64,000 bases of DNA from Burkholderiales bacterium (lineage in GTDB: Bacteria > Pseudomonadota > Gammaproteobacteria > Burkholderiales > Casimicrobiaceae). Each line of letters starts with the position of its first letter. Position 1 is the first letter of the stretch. Location of the stretch: positions 297,872 through 361,871 of the forward strand of contig JANXNI010000032.1 in NCBI GenBank assembly GCA_025354165.1. The letters are read 5' to 3'. Position numbers and translations under genes: made by a program. The notes below the pieces were generated by a model. That model searched no databases, was not told where the DNA came from, and saw only the letters and a program-made list of their open reading frames with translations. Shown here in pieces: positions 8,843-17,919 of this stretch.

Positions 8843-9526
8843 TTGTCGCCCATCTCTAGTTCGTCACGACCCTACAAAATCGCGCCCTCCATTTTGTCGG
8901 CCGACTTTGCCCGACTGGGCGAGGAAGTTCGCGCCGTCATCGTAGCTGGTGCCGATCTCATTCACTTCGACGTCATGGATAATCATTACGTCCCGAATCT
9001 CACCATCGGGCCGATGGTGTGTGCCGCGATCAAGCCGCATGTCGGTACTACGCCGATTGACGTGCATTTGATGGTGAAACCGGTCGACGCCCTCATCCCC
9101 GAGTTCGCCAAGGCAGGTGCGAACATCATCAGTTTTCACCCCGAAGCGAGCGACCATGTTGACCGCACCATTGCGCTGATTCGCGAGTGCGGCTGCAAAC
9201 CGGGGTTGGTGTTCAACCCAGCGACGCCACTGACGTATCTGGACTACACGTTAGACAAGCTTGATCTGGTGCTCATCATGAGCGTCAATCCGGGATTCGG
9301 AGGGCAAAAATTCATTGATAGTGTGTTGCCGAAGATTTCCGAAGTCCGGCGGCGAATTGACGCTTCGGGAAGAGACGTGATGCTTGAAGTCGATGGCGGC
9401 GTCAAGATCGATAACATCGGCAAAGTCGCGGCTGCCGGGGCCGATACTTTTGTTGCGGGTAGTGCGATTTACGGCGCGAAGGATTATGCAGCCGCCATCA
9501 GTGCAATGCGAGAAGCGCTCGGTTGA
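8843..9526 (+). CDS. rpe: Ribulose-phosphate 3-epimerase
   Basis: Cytosolic TIM-barrel enzyme interconverting ribulose 5-phosphate and xylulose 5-phosphate. Family motifs are all present: [17 protein letters not shown] at the N-terminus, [17 protein letters not shown], the IDVHLMV metal-site strand, and [13 protein letters not shown] and VDGGV near the C-terminus. No ATG lies at the expected position. A TTG at 8843 is preceded by GGAG with six bases spacing and yields 227 residues, the usual length. The upstream open frame to 8642 is antisense to apaG and was discarded. In related genomes rpe is normally followed directly by gph; here 5 kb separate them. Confidence 0.95.
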   Translation: MSPISSSSRPYKIAPSILSADFARLGEEVRAVIVAGADLIHFDVMDNHYVPNLTIGPMVCAAIKPHVGTTPIDVHLMVKPVDALIPEFAKAGANIISFHPEASDHVDRTIALIRECGCKPGLVFNPATPLTYLDYTLDKLDLVLIMSVNPGFGGQKFIDSVLPKISEVRRRIDASGRDVMLEVDGGVKIDNIGKVAAAGADTFVAGSAIYGAKDYAAAISAMREALG

Positions 9527-9655
9527 ATTTCATTTCAAGGCACTGACCACTGCGGCAAACCGTAGCTCGCTTGTTCGCATTGGTAATAATGAAGTGGTAC
9601 GGTGCAGTAAGCCGCGCTCGGAACGGATAATGTTGTCAGTGCAGAGCTTTAGCGA

Positions 9656-9680
9656 GCGTTTCTGCGTGCGCAGCAAACGC
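9656..9680 (+). other. Hairpin in the rpe-coxL intergenic gap
   Basis: The 174 bp between rpe and the molybdoenzyme gene contain no ORF I can support. At 9656-9680 an inverted repeat, GCGTTTCTGCG then CGCAGCAAACGC, can form an 11-bp stem with one bulge. It has no T-run and ends 20 bp before the coxL start, so it may affect translation of that gene or mark its 5' end. Role unproven. Confidence 0.4.
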
Positions 9681-9700
9681 TTCACCGCCCTCTTTTCACC

Positions 9701-12079
9701 ATGAGACCCATCATCTTGAACGCAATAACTCAAGCCCCTTCCCCAGTTCACGTCGATACCAGCGCTGGTCGCGTGGGTGCTTTTGGAAGTGGCAAGGACG
9801 TGCGTCGCGTTGAGGACGATTTGCTGCTCAAAGGCTTGGGGCTATTCACTGATGACGTGAATGCTGAAGGGCTTACGCATCTTTTCTTTCTACGCTCGCC
9901 GTATGCACATGCCGACATCACGTCGATTGATGTGCAATCTGCACGGACAATGCCGGGCGTGCTGCTGATTGTGACGGGGGCTGATCTGGTTGAAGCGGGC
10001 GTGATGCCTGTGCCCGGGGTTGCGGGCTTTAGGCGCGCGGATGGTTCGCCTGCGCGATCCGCGCCGCGTCATGCACTTGCCGTTAGTCGGGTTCGTTTTG
10101 TCGGCGAACCTGTCGCCGCCGTGGTCGCACAGTCGCTGGAGCAGGCACGGCTTGCCGCTGAGGCGATTGAAGTGAGTTACGACGCATTGCGGGTGGCGGT
10201 TCATCTTGACGATGCAACTGCGCCTGGCGCGCCGGTGATGTGCGAGGAGCTGGGTGACAACATCGCAGCTGAAATGCGTCATGGCAACGCGAAAGCTGCG
10301 GCGGATGCGTTCGCGGCTGCCCGGCACGTGGTGAAGTTGAATCTGACTAATCAACGCGTGTCAGCGTTCTCGCTGGAGCCACGCAGTGTGCTTCACACGT
10401 TTGACGAGGCCAGCGGACGGCTGACGATACGCATGAGCAGCCAGATGCCGTCGGGCTTGCGCGATACTGTCTGTGGCACGCTCAACATTCCCAAGGAGCA
10501 GGTTCGCGTGGTCGTGGGCGACGTGGGGGGTGGTTTTGGCATGAAGACTGGGGCCTACCCAGAAGACGTGGCGGTGGCGTTTTGTTGTCGGTCGTTAAAA
10601 CAGCCGGTGAAATGGATTGGTGATCGCGGCGAAGAATTTCTGTCAGCGGGCCACGGTCGCGATGTCGAGTCCTTAGCGGAACTTGCGCTTGACGAACATG
10701 GCAAAATTCTTGCCCTGCGTGTCGTGAGTCAAGCGAACGTCGGTGCCTATGCGACCGGTGTGGCCGTTGCAATTTCGTTGCTGATCGGGCCGTGGGTGCA
10801 AACGAGCGTTTACGACATCCAGACTATCGACTTTCACTTCAAAGGTGTGCTCACTAATACCGCGCCGATTGGCGCGTATCGCGGTGCGGGTCGGCCCGAG
10901 GCCATTTTCATCATGGAGCGGCTGATGGACGAGGCCGCGCGCCAAATCGGCATGGATCGCATTGAACTTCGCCGACGCAATTTCATTCAACCCAGCCAGA
11001 TGCCCTACGCCAACCCGATGGCGCAGGTGTACGACAGTGGCAAGTTTGAGTACGTAATGAATCAGGGGCTCGGGCTCGCAGATTGGGCGGGCTTCGATGC
11101 GCGCGAAGCTGCGTCAAAGCTTCGCGGCAAGTGGCGTGGAATCGGCATCGCGACGTTTCTGGAGTGGACCGGCGGCAATGTGTTCGAAGAGCGCGTCACC
11201 GTCACTGTGAAGCCTGAAGGCATCATCGAGGTGTTCTCAGCCGTACAGGCAATGGGTCAGGGGATTGCGACGACCCTCGCGCAACTGGTGGTGGACAGTT
11301 TTGGCATACCGCTGGACAAGGTGCGCATCGTGCTCGGCGACACGGATCGCGGCGATGGCTTTGGCAGCGCGGGTTCACGCTCCATTTTCACGGGTGGGTC
11401 GGCGGTGCGCGTCGGCTCCGAGCGCACGATTGACGCTGCCAAGCTATTGGCCGCTGACGAACTGGAAGTTGCGGCGGGCGACTTAAGCTACGCAGACGCA
11501 AGGTTTACCGTTTCTGGAACGGACATTTCGATAGATTTGTTTGCGTTGGCTGCAAAGCAAACGGGCCGGCGTATTTTTGTAGAGTCCACCAGCACTGTCG
11601 CTGGGCCTTCGTGGCCCAACGGCTGCCATATTTGCGAAGTAGAAATTGACCCGGACACAGGGCACGTCGAAGTAGTCGCATATTCGTCAGTCAACGATGT
11701 CGGCAGAGTGATCAACCCGATGATCGTACGGGGTCAGCTTGATGGCGGGGTCGTTCAGGGCCTCGGGCAGGCGCTGTGCGAGCACTTGCAATACGAGCGC
11801 GAGAGCGGTCAGCTAGTCACTGGCAGCTTGATGGACTATGCCGTGCCGCATACCGACATCATGGGTTCGATGACGCATGAGCTGGATCAATCTACGCCGT
11901 GTCTGAACAATCCGTTGGGCGTGAAAGGCGTGGGCGAGCTGGGCACCATTGGCGCGACGCCAGCGGCGGTCAACGCGGTTGCCGATGCGTTTGCCCGCAA
12001 CGGACTTGCTGCGAAAACGCCACTGCTGCAGATGCCGCTAACCGCAGTACGTGTGTGGGAATTAATACGAGTAGTGTGA
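9701..12079 (+). CDS. Xanthine dehydrogenase/CO dehydrogenase family molybdopterin-binding subunit (CoxL form II-like)
   Basis: Molybdenum hydroxylase large subunit of 792 residues. The N-terminus shows the RRVEDDLLLKGLGLFTDDV domain, then GEPVAAVVA, GDVGGGFGMKTG (Mo cofactor loop) and AYRGAGRPEAIF. The AYRGAGR loop is the form II type, not the AYxCSFR of true aerobic CO dehydrogenase. The catalytic glutamate is in KGVGELGTIGATPA near the C-terminus. Genes for the usual FAD and 2Fe-2S subunits are absent on both sides, so it either assembles with subunits encoded elsewhere or has another arrangement. No good ribosome site precedes the ATG. Substrate is unknown; aldehydes or N-heterocycles are typical. 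Confidence 0.9.
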   Translation: MRPIILNAITQAPSPVHVDTSAGRVGAFGSGKDVRRVEDDLLLKGLGLFTDDVNAEGLTHLFFLRSPYAHADITSIDVQSARTMPGVLLIVTGADLVEAGVMPVPGVAGFRRADGSPARSAPRHALAVSRVRFVGEPVAAVVAQSLEQARLAAEAIEVSYDALRVAVHLDDATAPGAPVMCEELGDNIAAEMRHGNAKAAADAFAAARHVVKLNLTNQRVSAFSLEPRSVLHTFDEASGRLTIRMSSQMPSGLRDTVCGTLNIPKEQVRVVVGDVGGGFGMKTGAYPEDVAVAFCCRSLKQPVKWIGDRGEEFLSAGHGRDVESLAELALDEHGKILALRVVSQANVGAYATGVAVAISLLIGPWVQTSVYDIQTIDFHFKGVLTNTAPIGAYRGAGRPEAIFIMERLMDEAARQIGMDRIELRRRNFIQPSQMPYANPMAQVYDSGKFEYVMNQGLGLADWAGFDAREAASKLRGKWRGIGIATFLEWTGGNVFEERVTVTVKPEGIIEVFSAVQAMGQGIATTLAQLVVDSFGIPLDKVRIVLGDTDRGDGFGSAGSRSIFTGGSAVRVGSERTIDAAKLLAADELEVAAGDLSYADARFTVSGTDISIDLFALAAKQTGRRIFVESTSTVAGPSWPNGCHICEVEIDPDTGHVEVVAYSSVNDVGRVINPMIVRGQLDGGVVQGLGQALCEHLQYERESGQLVTGSLMDYAVPHTDIMGSMTHELDQSTPCLNNPLGVKGVGELGTIGATPAAVNAVADAFARNGLAAKTPLLQMPLTAVRVWELIRVV

Positions 12080-12189
12080 ATCGGGACGGGTGAGTTGTGC
12101 ACAGTGTACGGCTGCGACTCGACGCTGTAAGGTAATCAAGGTTGCAACGTACCTATCACGGTGCGACCATTGCGCCAAAGGAGATCGAC

Positions 12190-13080
12190 ATGAACCAAGC
12201 GACGATAGCAAGCGAGCCGGCGGCGGGTAGGTTCCCTAAACCCGCACCCGCAGCCAGTTATCTCTACAAGCGCCATTCGCTGCCGGTGCGGCTGCTGCAC
12301 TGGATCAACGTGTTGTCTCTCACCCTATTGCTGATGAGTGGGCTGATGATCTTCAATGCGCATCCATCGCTTGACTGGGGAAAGTCTTCGTACACTGGAA
12401 ATCCTTCGCTGCTCAGCATTGGCGCTCGCGACGACGGTAAGGGTCGGTTGCAAGGTGTTACCACTCTGCTTGGTCATGAGTTCGATACGACTGGTTTGCT
12501 CGGCGCATCAACGGGGGCGAACGGCGCGCAGGACAACATCGCGTTTCCGTCGTGGATCACCATTCCAGGCAGCTATTCCCTTGCAGAGGGGCGGCAGTGG
12601 CATTTCTTTTTTGCGTGGCTGCTGGTGATTAACGGCTTACTTTATGTGAGTCACGCTTTGATCAGCCGCCACCTCAGGCGCGATCTGATTCCGGGGCGTT
12701 CGGACTGGGGAAGTATCGGGCGTTCGATCATCGATCACCTTAAGTTCAAGCATCCACAGGGCGAAGACGCCAAGCGATACAACGTGCTGCAAAAGTTGGC
12801 GTATCTGAGCGTGATTTTTGTAATGCTTCCGTTGATCATCCTGATGGGCTGGGCGATGTCGCCGTTTCTCAATTCGATATTTCCCGGTTGGATCGATTTT
12901 TTCGGCGGTCGGCAAGCGGCGCGCACCATTCACTTTATTGTGGCGTGGCTGCTAGTGGCTTTTGTTGCAATCCATGTGTTCGAGGTCATAGTCAGCGGCC
13001 TGTGGAATCATCTGCGTTCGATGATCACGGGGCAATATCGCATCACAACGACGGTGGCGAAGGGGTCACGTCATGAGTAA
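12190..13080 (+). CDS. Cytochrome b/b6 domain membrane protein (thiosulfate reductase-type cytochrome b subunit)
   Basis: Membrane protein of 296 residues with four or five hydrophobic helices. Candidate haem-ligand histidines are in LLHWINVLSLTLLLMSGL, WHFFFAWLLVINGLLYVSHAL and IHFIVAWLLVAFVAIHVFEV. The ATG at 12190 is preceded by AAGGAG at ideal spacing; an open frame extends to 12142 without support. The stop codon overlaps the next gene by 8 bp, so it very likely transfers electrons between the quinone pool and the periplasmic molybdopterin protein encoded next. The arrangement resembles MsrPQ in logic, but the cytochrome is a different family. Confidence 0.88.
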   Translation: MNQATIASEPAAGRFPKPAPAASYLYKRHSLPVRLLHWINVLSLTLLLMSGLMIFNAHPSLDWGKSSYTGNPSLLSIGARDDGKGRLQGVTTLLGHEFDTTGLLGASTGANGAQDNIAFPSWITIPGSYSLAEGRQWHFFFAWLLVINGLLYVSHALISRHLRRDLIPGRSDWGSIGRSIIDHLKFKHPQGEDAKRYNVLQKLAYLSVIFVMLPLIILMGWAMSPFLNSIFPGWIDFFGGRQAARTIHFIVAWLLVAFVAIHVFEVIVSGLWNHLRSMITGQYRITTTVAKGSRHE

Positions 13081-13855
13081 CCCGGACAAACCAAGTCGCC
13101 GCGTATTGCTGGGCGCGTTTGCCGGAGCAGGAGCATGGCTATTGGCAGGTTGCGGCCGCCTTGGCGAGACAGAGTGGTTCCCCAAAGTATTGGGAATCGG
13201 CGAGTCACTTTCTAAAAGTGCGCACAAGTTGATCGGTGGACGTCGTTCAATGGCGCAAGAGTTCACGGAGGCTGATTTGTCGCCCAGCTTTCGTGGCAAT
13301 GGCAACACCAATCCGGATGACGAGGACTACAAAGAACACGCGAAGGCTGGATTCGTGGACTGGCAGCTGGAGATTGACGGGCTGGTTGAACAACCCAGCA
13401 AATTTACACTCACCCAGTTGAAAGCCATGCCGGCCCGCACGCAGATTACGCGCCACGACTGCGTTGAAGGCTGGAGCGCGATTGGCAAATGGACGGGCGT
13501 GCCGCTCGCGACGGTGCTGGCCGTCGCCAAGCCGAAGGCCGAGGCGCGCTACGTCGTTTTTCATTGCGCCGACGCGTTTCCGGGCGGCATGGATGGAGAA
13601 AAAGAATCGTATTACGAAAGTATCGATATGGACGATGCCTATCATCCGCAGACGATTCTCGCGTACGGCCTGAACGGGCAGACGCTACCGGTCACCAACG
13701 GCGCGCCGCTGCGGCTGCGAGTGGAGCGGCAGCTCGGTTACAAGCACGCGAAATACATCATGCGGCTGGAGCTGGTAGAGAACTTCGGCGACATCGGCGA
13801 CGGCAAAGGCGGCTATTGGGAGGACCACGGCTACCAGTGGTATGCCGGCCTGTAA
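13073..13855 (+). CDS. Periplasmic molybdopterin-dependent oxidoreductase (sulfite oxidase/MsrP fold), Tat lipoprotein
   Basis: Protein of 260 residues with a twin-arginine export signal SRRVLLGAFAG followed by a lipobox-like LAGC at Cys27, so it is probably exported folded and anchored. The sulfite oxidase/YedY domain is shown by FVDWQLEIDGLV, then the Mo-ligand cysteine (C130) in TRHDCVEGWSAIGKWTGVPL, and LRVERQLGYKHAKYI near the end. Substrate is unknown; MsrP repairs methionine sulfoxide and others oxidise sulfite. It overlaps the upstream cytochrome b gene by 8 bp, indicating a two-protein redox unit. Confidence 0.9.
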   Translation: MSNPDKPSRRVLLGAFAGAGAWLLAGCGRLGETEWFPKVLGIGESLSKSAHKLIGGRRSMAQEFTEADLSPSFRGNGNTNPDDEDYKEHAKAGFVDWQLEIDGLVEQPSKFTLTQLKAMPARTQITRHDCVEGWSAIGKWTGVPLATVLAVAKPKAEARYVVFHCADAFPGGMDGEKESYYESIDMDDAYHPQTILAYGLNGQTLPVTNGAPLRLRVERQLGYKHAKYIMRLELVENFGDIGDGKGGYWEDHGYQWYAGL

Positions 13856-13871
13856 TTTTTTTGCGGCGTAC

Positions 13872-14207
13872 CTACTTCCACCCCGGCATCCACTTCGATT
13901 GGTCGGTTAGTTCACGCCGCTGTACCGCGAAACTTCGCTTTGAATACGTCGCTACAAGGTCGATCATTTCGATTTGCGCATCGGGCACGTTGGGCTCGAT
14001 CAGGCTGGTGACGATGAAGTGCTTTTCCTTGTTCTGCGGCTTGGCTGCGGTCCATTTGGTCAGCAGAAGTTTCTTGGCGTTCAGGCGTAGTGCCGCGCGA
14101 TTGGGTTTGGGTTGAAAGCCATCGGTTGAATCCAAGATCTGCTCGCTACGGAAAAGGGGCACGACAGTTTGAAGAACAACAACTATGTCGTGAAAGCGCC
14201 ACTGCAT
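13872..14207 (-). CDS. TIGR02450 family small conserved protein
   Basis: The C-terminal 75 residues match the TIGR02450 pattern: NAKKLLLTKWTAAKPQNKEK, then HFIVTSLIEP, and the closing SKWMPGWK. Function is unknown; the family is short (70-80 residues) and rich in tryptophan and basic residues. The only in-frame ATG is at 14207, but it lies inside a 116-bp dispersed palindrome (14180-14295). The native start is therefore probably a GTG (14162) or TTG (14135) downstream; neither has a clear ribosome site. It converges on the molybdopterin oxidoreductase gene with 16 bp between stops. Confidence 0.75.
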   Translation of the reverse strand: MQWRFHDIVVVLQTVVPLFRSEQILDSTDGFQPKPNRAALRLNAKKLLLTKWTAAKPQNKEKHFIVTSLIEPNVPDAQIEMIDLVATYSKRSFAVQRRELTDQSKWMPGWK

Positions 14208-14295
14208 TGGGGATGTGACTGCTTTTAGCCTAAGGTCGAGTTATGCCAAAAACTAGCTGTAGCCCCTTACCATAGGTAATTTCAGATAAAAGCTG
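14180..14295 (-). repeat. 116-bp palindromic element, copy F (reverse orientation)
   Basis: Ends are CAACT at 14180 and AGCTG at 14295, with the centre TCGA at 14236-14239, giving two 56-nt arms. Read on the minus strand it begins CAGCTTTTATCTGAAA and has GGGGCTA at the family position. It overlaps the annotated N-terminus of the TIGR02450 ORF. The remaining 213 bp up to gph (14296-14508) show no ORF or clear signal. Confidence 0.9.
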
Positions 14296-14508
14296 ATCGA
14301 CCCGGGATAGATGTAGGTCTGCTCCCAGCGTTTATGGCGTTCATACGAAGGCGTAAAGGGGACGCCTCTTTGAACGTGAGCGCTAAGATTTGAGGTTGAA
14401 GATCACAGCAACCAACGTACAAAGAGAATGCAGCGGGCAGTAATGCATCCGAACGCCGTCAGACGCGATTGATGTCGGTCGGCTAACACTACCTCTGAAA
14501 TATAGGCT

Positions 14509-15198
14509 ATGAACCTCAGTCCGTCATCATTGCCCGCTATCCGCGCCATCGCCATCGATCTCGACGGCACGCTCCTCGACACCATTCCCGATCTTTGTAG
14601 CGCCGTCAATCGCACGCTGACGGAGTTGGGGTTTACTGAACTACCGTTGCAATTGGTCAAGTCGTTTGTCGGAAAAGGGCTCGGCGAGCACATGCGCAAA
14701 TCACTATTGGCGGTACTCGAGCGCGAGCCTACTGATGACGAGAAAGCACATGCGATGTCGCTGTACAAAAAACATTACGCTGCGCATGTCGCCGATCAAA
14801 CGACGATTTATCCTGGCGTGGTCGACGGCCTTGATGCGTTCAAATCACGCGGTCTGAAAATGTCCGTGGTGACCAACAAATGGACCATTTACTCCGAATC
14901 GTTGCTCGCGCATTTCAAACTTGCGCCCTATTTCGATCACCTCGTCTGTGGCGACACCTTGACCACTGGAAAGCCTGATCCCGGCATGATGTTTTATTCG
15001 GCGGGGCGTTTTGGCGTACATCCGCGCGAGATGTTGATGATTGGCGATTCGGGCAACGACAGCCGCGCGGCGCAGGCGGCGGGCGCACCTGTGGTGCTCA
15101 TGACATACGGCTACAGCGAAGGCGAAAACCTTGTCGATTTGCACGCGAACGCAATCGTGGGTACATTTACGGATATTCCTGCACTGCTCGATTCCTGA
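14509..15198 (+). CDS. gph: Phosphoglycolate phosphatase (HAD family)
   Basis: HAD hydrolase of 229 residues that removes phosphate from 2-phosphoglycolate. HAD motif I is AIDLDGTLLDT with the nucleophile aspartate, motif II is VVTNK, the lysine motif is in TGKPDPGMMF and motif IV is MIGDSGNDSRAA. Placement directly upstream of trpE is the conserved beta/gamma-proteobacterial order, which supports Gph over other HAD phosphatases. It may be cotranscribed with the trp genes, although 208 bp with a possible leader peptide separate them. Confidence 0.92.
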   Translation: MNLSPSSLPAIRAIAIDLDGTLLDTIPDLCSAVNRTLTELGFTELPLQLVKSFVGKGLGEHMRKSLLAVLEREPTDDEKAHAMSLYKKHYAAHVADQTTIYPGVVDGLDAFKSRGLKMSVVTNKWTIYSESLLAHFKLAPYFDHLVCGDTLTTGKPDPGMMFYSAGRFGVHPREMLMIGDSGNDSRAAQAAGAPVVLMTYGYSEGENLVDLHANAIVGTFTDIPALLDS

Positions 15199-15230
15199 TT
15201 TCTCAGGATCGGCGCAAAAAAGCACACAAC

Positions 15231-15293
15231 ATGTCCCTGTCAGTTCGCGTCACACCCTTTGGGTGGCAAAGCTCTAGAGGTGGTTGGCGTTAG
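15231..15293 (+). promoter_or_regulatory. Candidate trp leader peptide and attenuator region
   Basis: In the 208-bp gap before trpE a 20-codon frame reads MSLSVRVTPFGWQSSRGGWR, with Trp at positions 12 and 19. The second Trp codon and the stop lie inside a hairpin GGTTGGC-GTTA-GCCAATC (about 15282-15299). A Trp-containing short frame overlapping a hairpin in front of trpE is the layout of a transcription attenuator. Weaknesses: no good ribosome site, Trp codons not adjacent, and no clear terminator T-run before trpE. Confidence 0.35.
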
Positions 15294-15406
15294 CCAATCC
15301 ATCTTGCCTTTGCGCGCGTTGCGAGCGCCCGCGTTTATCTCAAACGCCGCAACAAAGAACCTGAACTTGACCTGCTCCGCAATCGGAGCTCCGCACGGAA
15401 TACATC

Positions 15407-16891
15407 ATGACCGAACAAGAATTTTTGAAGCTTGCTCAACAAGGCTTCACGCGCATCCCGCTCGTTGAGCAGACGCTCGCTGACCTCGACACGCCGCTGT
15501 CGATTTACCTGAAACTTGCGAACGACCGCTACACGTTCCTGCTGGAATCTGTCGTAGGCGGTGAGCGCTTTGGGCGCTACAGCTTCATCGGTTTGCGCAC
15601 CCGCACCCGCATTGAAGTGCGCGGCAATGAGATCACGCACATCACGCCGCTTGGGCCAAACAAACAGACGGTGGCCGATCCGCTCGATTACATCGCGGCG
15701 TATCAGGCGCAGTTCAAGGTGGCCACCATCCCCGGTTTGCCGCGTTTTTGCGGTGGATTGACCGGCTATTTCGGCTTTGAGACCGTTGGCTACATTGAGC
15801 CGCGCGTGGGCAAGCGCTACGCCGAGCAGCCGCGCATTGACCAAATGGGCGTGCCGGATATTCTGCTCTTGCTGACCGAAGAGTTGGCGGTCGTCGACAG
15901 TCTGTCGGGAACGATTTCGTTGATTGTTTACGCTGACCCGTCGAAGCCTGACGCGTTTCAGCGTGCAACGGAACGCCTTGCGGAATTGCGCGCCAAGTTA
16001 CGCGAACCCGCGAAATTACCGCTGCAACACGCGACCACTGTGGTGGATGCGCAGTCGCAAATGGGTCAAACCGCGTATGAAGCGGCAGTGCAGGTCTGCA
16101 AGGACTACATCGCGGCAGGCGATTGCATGCAGGTGGTGCCATCGCAGCGCATGGTCATGGATTTTCCGGAGCCACCGATTTCGCTGTACCGTGCGCTGCG
16201 GACTTTGAATCCCAGCCCGTACATGTTCTTCTACAACTTCGGTGACTTCCACGTTGTCGGCGCTTCGCCAGAAATTCTGGTGCGCAAAGAGGGCGAGACC
16301 GTTACCGTGCGCCCCATCGCGGGCACACGTAAACGCGGCGCAACGCGTGAGGAAGATGATGCCTTAGCCGCAGAACTGCTTGCCGACGAGAAAGAGCTGG
16401 CGGAGCACTTGATGCTGATTGATCTTGGCCGCAATGACGTGGGCCGCATCGCGAAGACGGGCTCGGTGGTGGTCAAGGACAAGATGATCATTGAGCGCTA
16501 TTCGCATGTGATGCACATCGTGAGCAACGTAGAAGCGACTTTGAAGCCGGGCACCAACAACATCGACGTGCTGCGCGCCACATTTCCGGCCGGCACGCTC
16601 TCCGGTGCGCCCAAGGTTCGTGCGCTCGAAATCATTCATGAAGTGGAACCGGTCAAGCGCAGTGTCTATGGCGGGGCGGTAGGTTATATGAGCTATCAGG
16701 GTGACATGGATATGTGCATTGCCATTCGTACCGCCGTGATTCAAAACGGCAAGCTTTATGCGCAGGCAGGCGCTGGCATCGTCCATGACTCGGTGCCGAC
16801 CAAAGAGTGGGAAGAGACTTTGCAGAAGACACGCTCGGTCTTGCGTGCGGCAGAGATGGTGCAACGCGGTCTGGACGGAGCGCAATCATGA
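15407..16891 (+). CDS. trpE: Anthranilate synthase component I
   Basis: Enzyme of 494 residues converting chorismate plus ammonia (from TrpG) to anthranilate, first step of tryptophan synthesis. The tryptophan feedback-binding motif LLES is present in [20 protein letters not shown]. The chorismate-binding core is shown by [39 protein letters not shown] and [15 protein letters not shown]. It heads a tight operon; its stop overlaps the next start as ATGA. Feedback inhibition by tryptophan is expected, and upstream attenuation is possible. Confidence 0.97.
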   Translation: MTEQEFLKLAQQGFTRIPLVEQTLADLDTPLSIYLKLANDRYTFLLESVVGGERFGRYSFIGLRTRTRIEVRGNEITHITPLGPNKQTVADPLDYIAAYQAQFKVATIPGLPRFCGGLTGYFGFETVGYIEPRVGKRYAEQPRIDQMGVPDILLLLTEELAVVDSLSGTISLIVYADPSKPDAFQRATERLAELRAKLREPAKLPLQHATTVVDAQSQMGQTAYEAAVQVCKDYIAAGDCMQVVPSQRMVMDFPEPPISLYRALRTLNPSPYMFFYNFGDFHVVGASPEILVRKEGETVTVRPIAGTRKRGATREEDDALAAELLADEKELAEHLMLIDLGRNDVGRIAKTGSVVVKDKMIIERYSHVMHIVSNVEATLKPGTNNIDVLRATFPAGTLSGAPKVRALEIIHEVEPVKRSVYGGAVGYMSYQGDMDMCIAIRTAVIQNGKLYAQAGAGIVHDSVPTKEWEETLQKTRSVLRAAEMVQRGLDGAQS

Positions 16892-17919
16892 AAATCATCG
16901 ATCTTCGTAGTGACACCGTCACGCGCCCCACGCCGGGCATGATCGCCGCTATGAGCGCCGCGCCCGTAGGCGACGACGTATGGGGCGACGACCCGACCGT
17001 CAACCGCTTGCAGGCGATGACCGCCGAGATCACGGAGAAAGAGGGAGCGCTGTTCTTCCCATCTGGTACGCAAAGCAATCTCGCGGGGTTGATGTCGCAT
17101 TGCGAACGCGGTGACGAATACATCGTTGGCCAGATGGCGCACACCTATCGCTGGGAAGGCGGCGGCGCAGCCGTACTGGGCAGCATTCAGCCGCAACCAC
17201 TGGAGCAGGAAGCCGATGGCACTATGCCGCTTGCCAAAATTACAGCGGCAATAAAACCGTTTGGGCCTGGCCTTGGAACGCATTTCGCGCGCACCAAGTT
17301 GCTGGCGCTGGAGAACACCTGGGGTGGCCGCGTGCTGCCGCAGAGCTACGTGATGGAGGCGGCGGCGCTCGCTCGCAGCAAAGGCTTGAACGTTCATCTC
17401 GACGGCGCGCGCGCGTTCAACGCAGCAGTTGCGAGTGAAAGCACGATTGCCGAGATCCTCGCACCGTTTGATTCGGGCTCGCTCTGCATTTCAAAAGGGC
17501 TCGGTGCGCCCGTCGGCGCGCTGCTCGTCGGTGATCGTGCGTTCATCGAACGTGCCCAGCGCTGGAGAAAGATGCTTGGCGGTGGCATGCGGCAGTCGGG
17601 CTATCTCGCGGCGGCGTGTATCTACGCACTTGAGAACAACGTCGAGCGACTCAATGACGACCATGAAAACGCTGCCGCCCTTGCTGCAGGATTGCGTGAC
17701 ATCGCAGAAATCACCGTGCTCGGGCAAGCGACGAATGTGGTGTTTCTGAATATTCCCGAGGCACATGCCAAGCCGCTGGAAGAATTTTTGAAAGCGCGCG
17801 GCATGCTGATGCAAGGCGTCTACTCAGCGCGGCTAGTTACGCATCTCGACGTGTCGCGTGAGGATATAAACAACTTCGTAGCCACTGTGAAAGACTATTT
17901 CGCGGGAGCACGAAAATGA
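16888..17919 (+). CDS. ltaE: Low-specificity L-threonine aldolase
   Basis: PLP enzyme of 343 residues cleaving threonine or allo-threonine to glycine and acetaldehyde. Family features are [15 protein letters not shown] at the start, [28 protein letters not shown] and the Schiff-base lysine in [16 protein letters not shown]. The ATG at 16888 overlaps the trpE stop, and the gene's own stop overlaps the trpG start, both as ATGA. The gene is thus embedded between the two anthranilate synthase subunit genes, an unusual position. Its product shares no step with tryptophan synthesis, though glycine/serine supply is a possible link (inference). An upstream extension to 16807 runs inside trpE and was rejected. 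Confidence 0.93.
   Translation: MKIIDLRSDTVTRPTPGMIAAMSAAPVGDDVWGDDPTVNRLQAMTAEITEKEGALFFPSGTQSNLAGLMSHCERGDEYIVGQMAHTYRWEGGGAAVLGSIQPQPLEQEADGTMPLAKITAAIKPFGPGLGTHFARTKLLALENTWGGRVLPQSYVMEAAALARSKGLNVHLDGARAFNAAVASESTIAEILAPFDSGSLCISKGLGAPVGALLVGDRAFIERAQRWRKMLGGGMRQSGYLAAACIYALENNVERLNDDHENAAALAAGLRDIAEITVLGQATNVVFLNIPEAHAKPLEEFLKARGMLMQGVYSARLVTHLDVSREDINNFVATVKDYFAGARK

Noticed and set aside
15190..15210. TCCTGA/TCAGGA hairpin as terminator of gph
   Set aside because: Only a 6-bp stem and no T-run follows.
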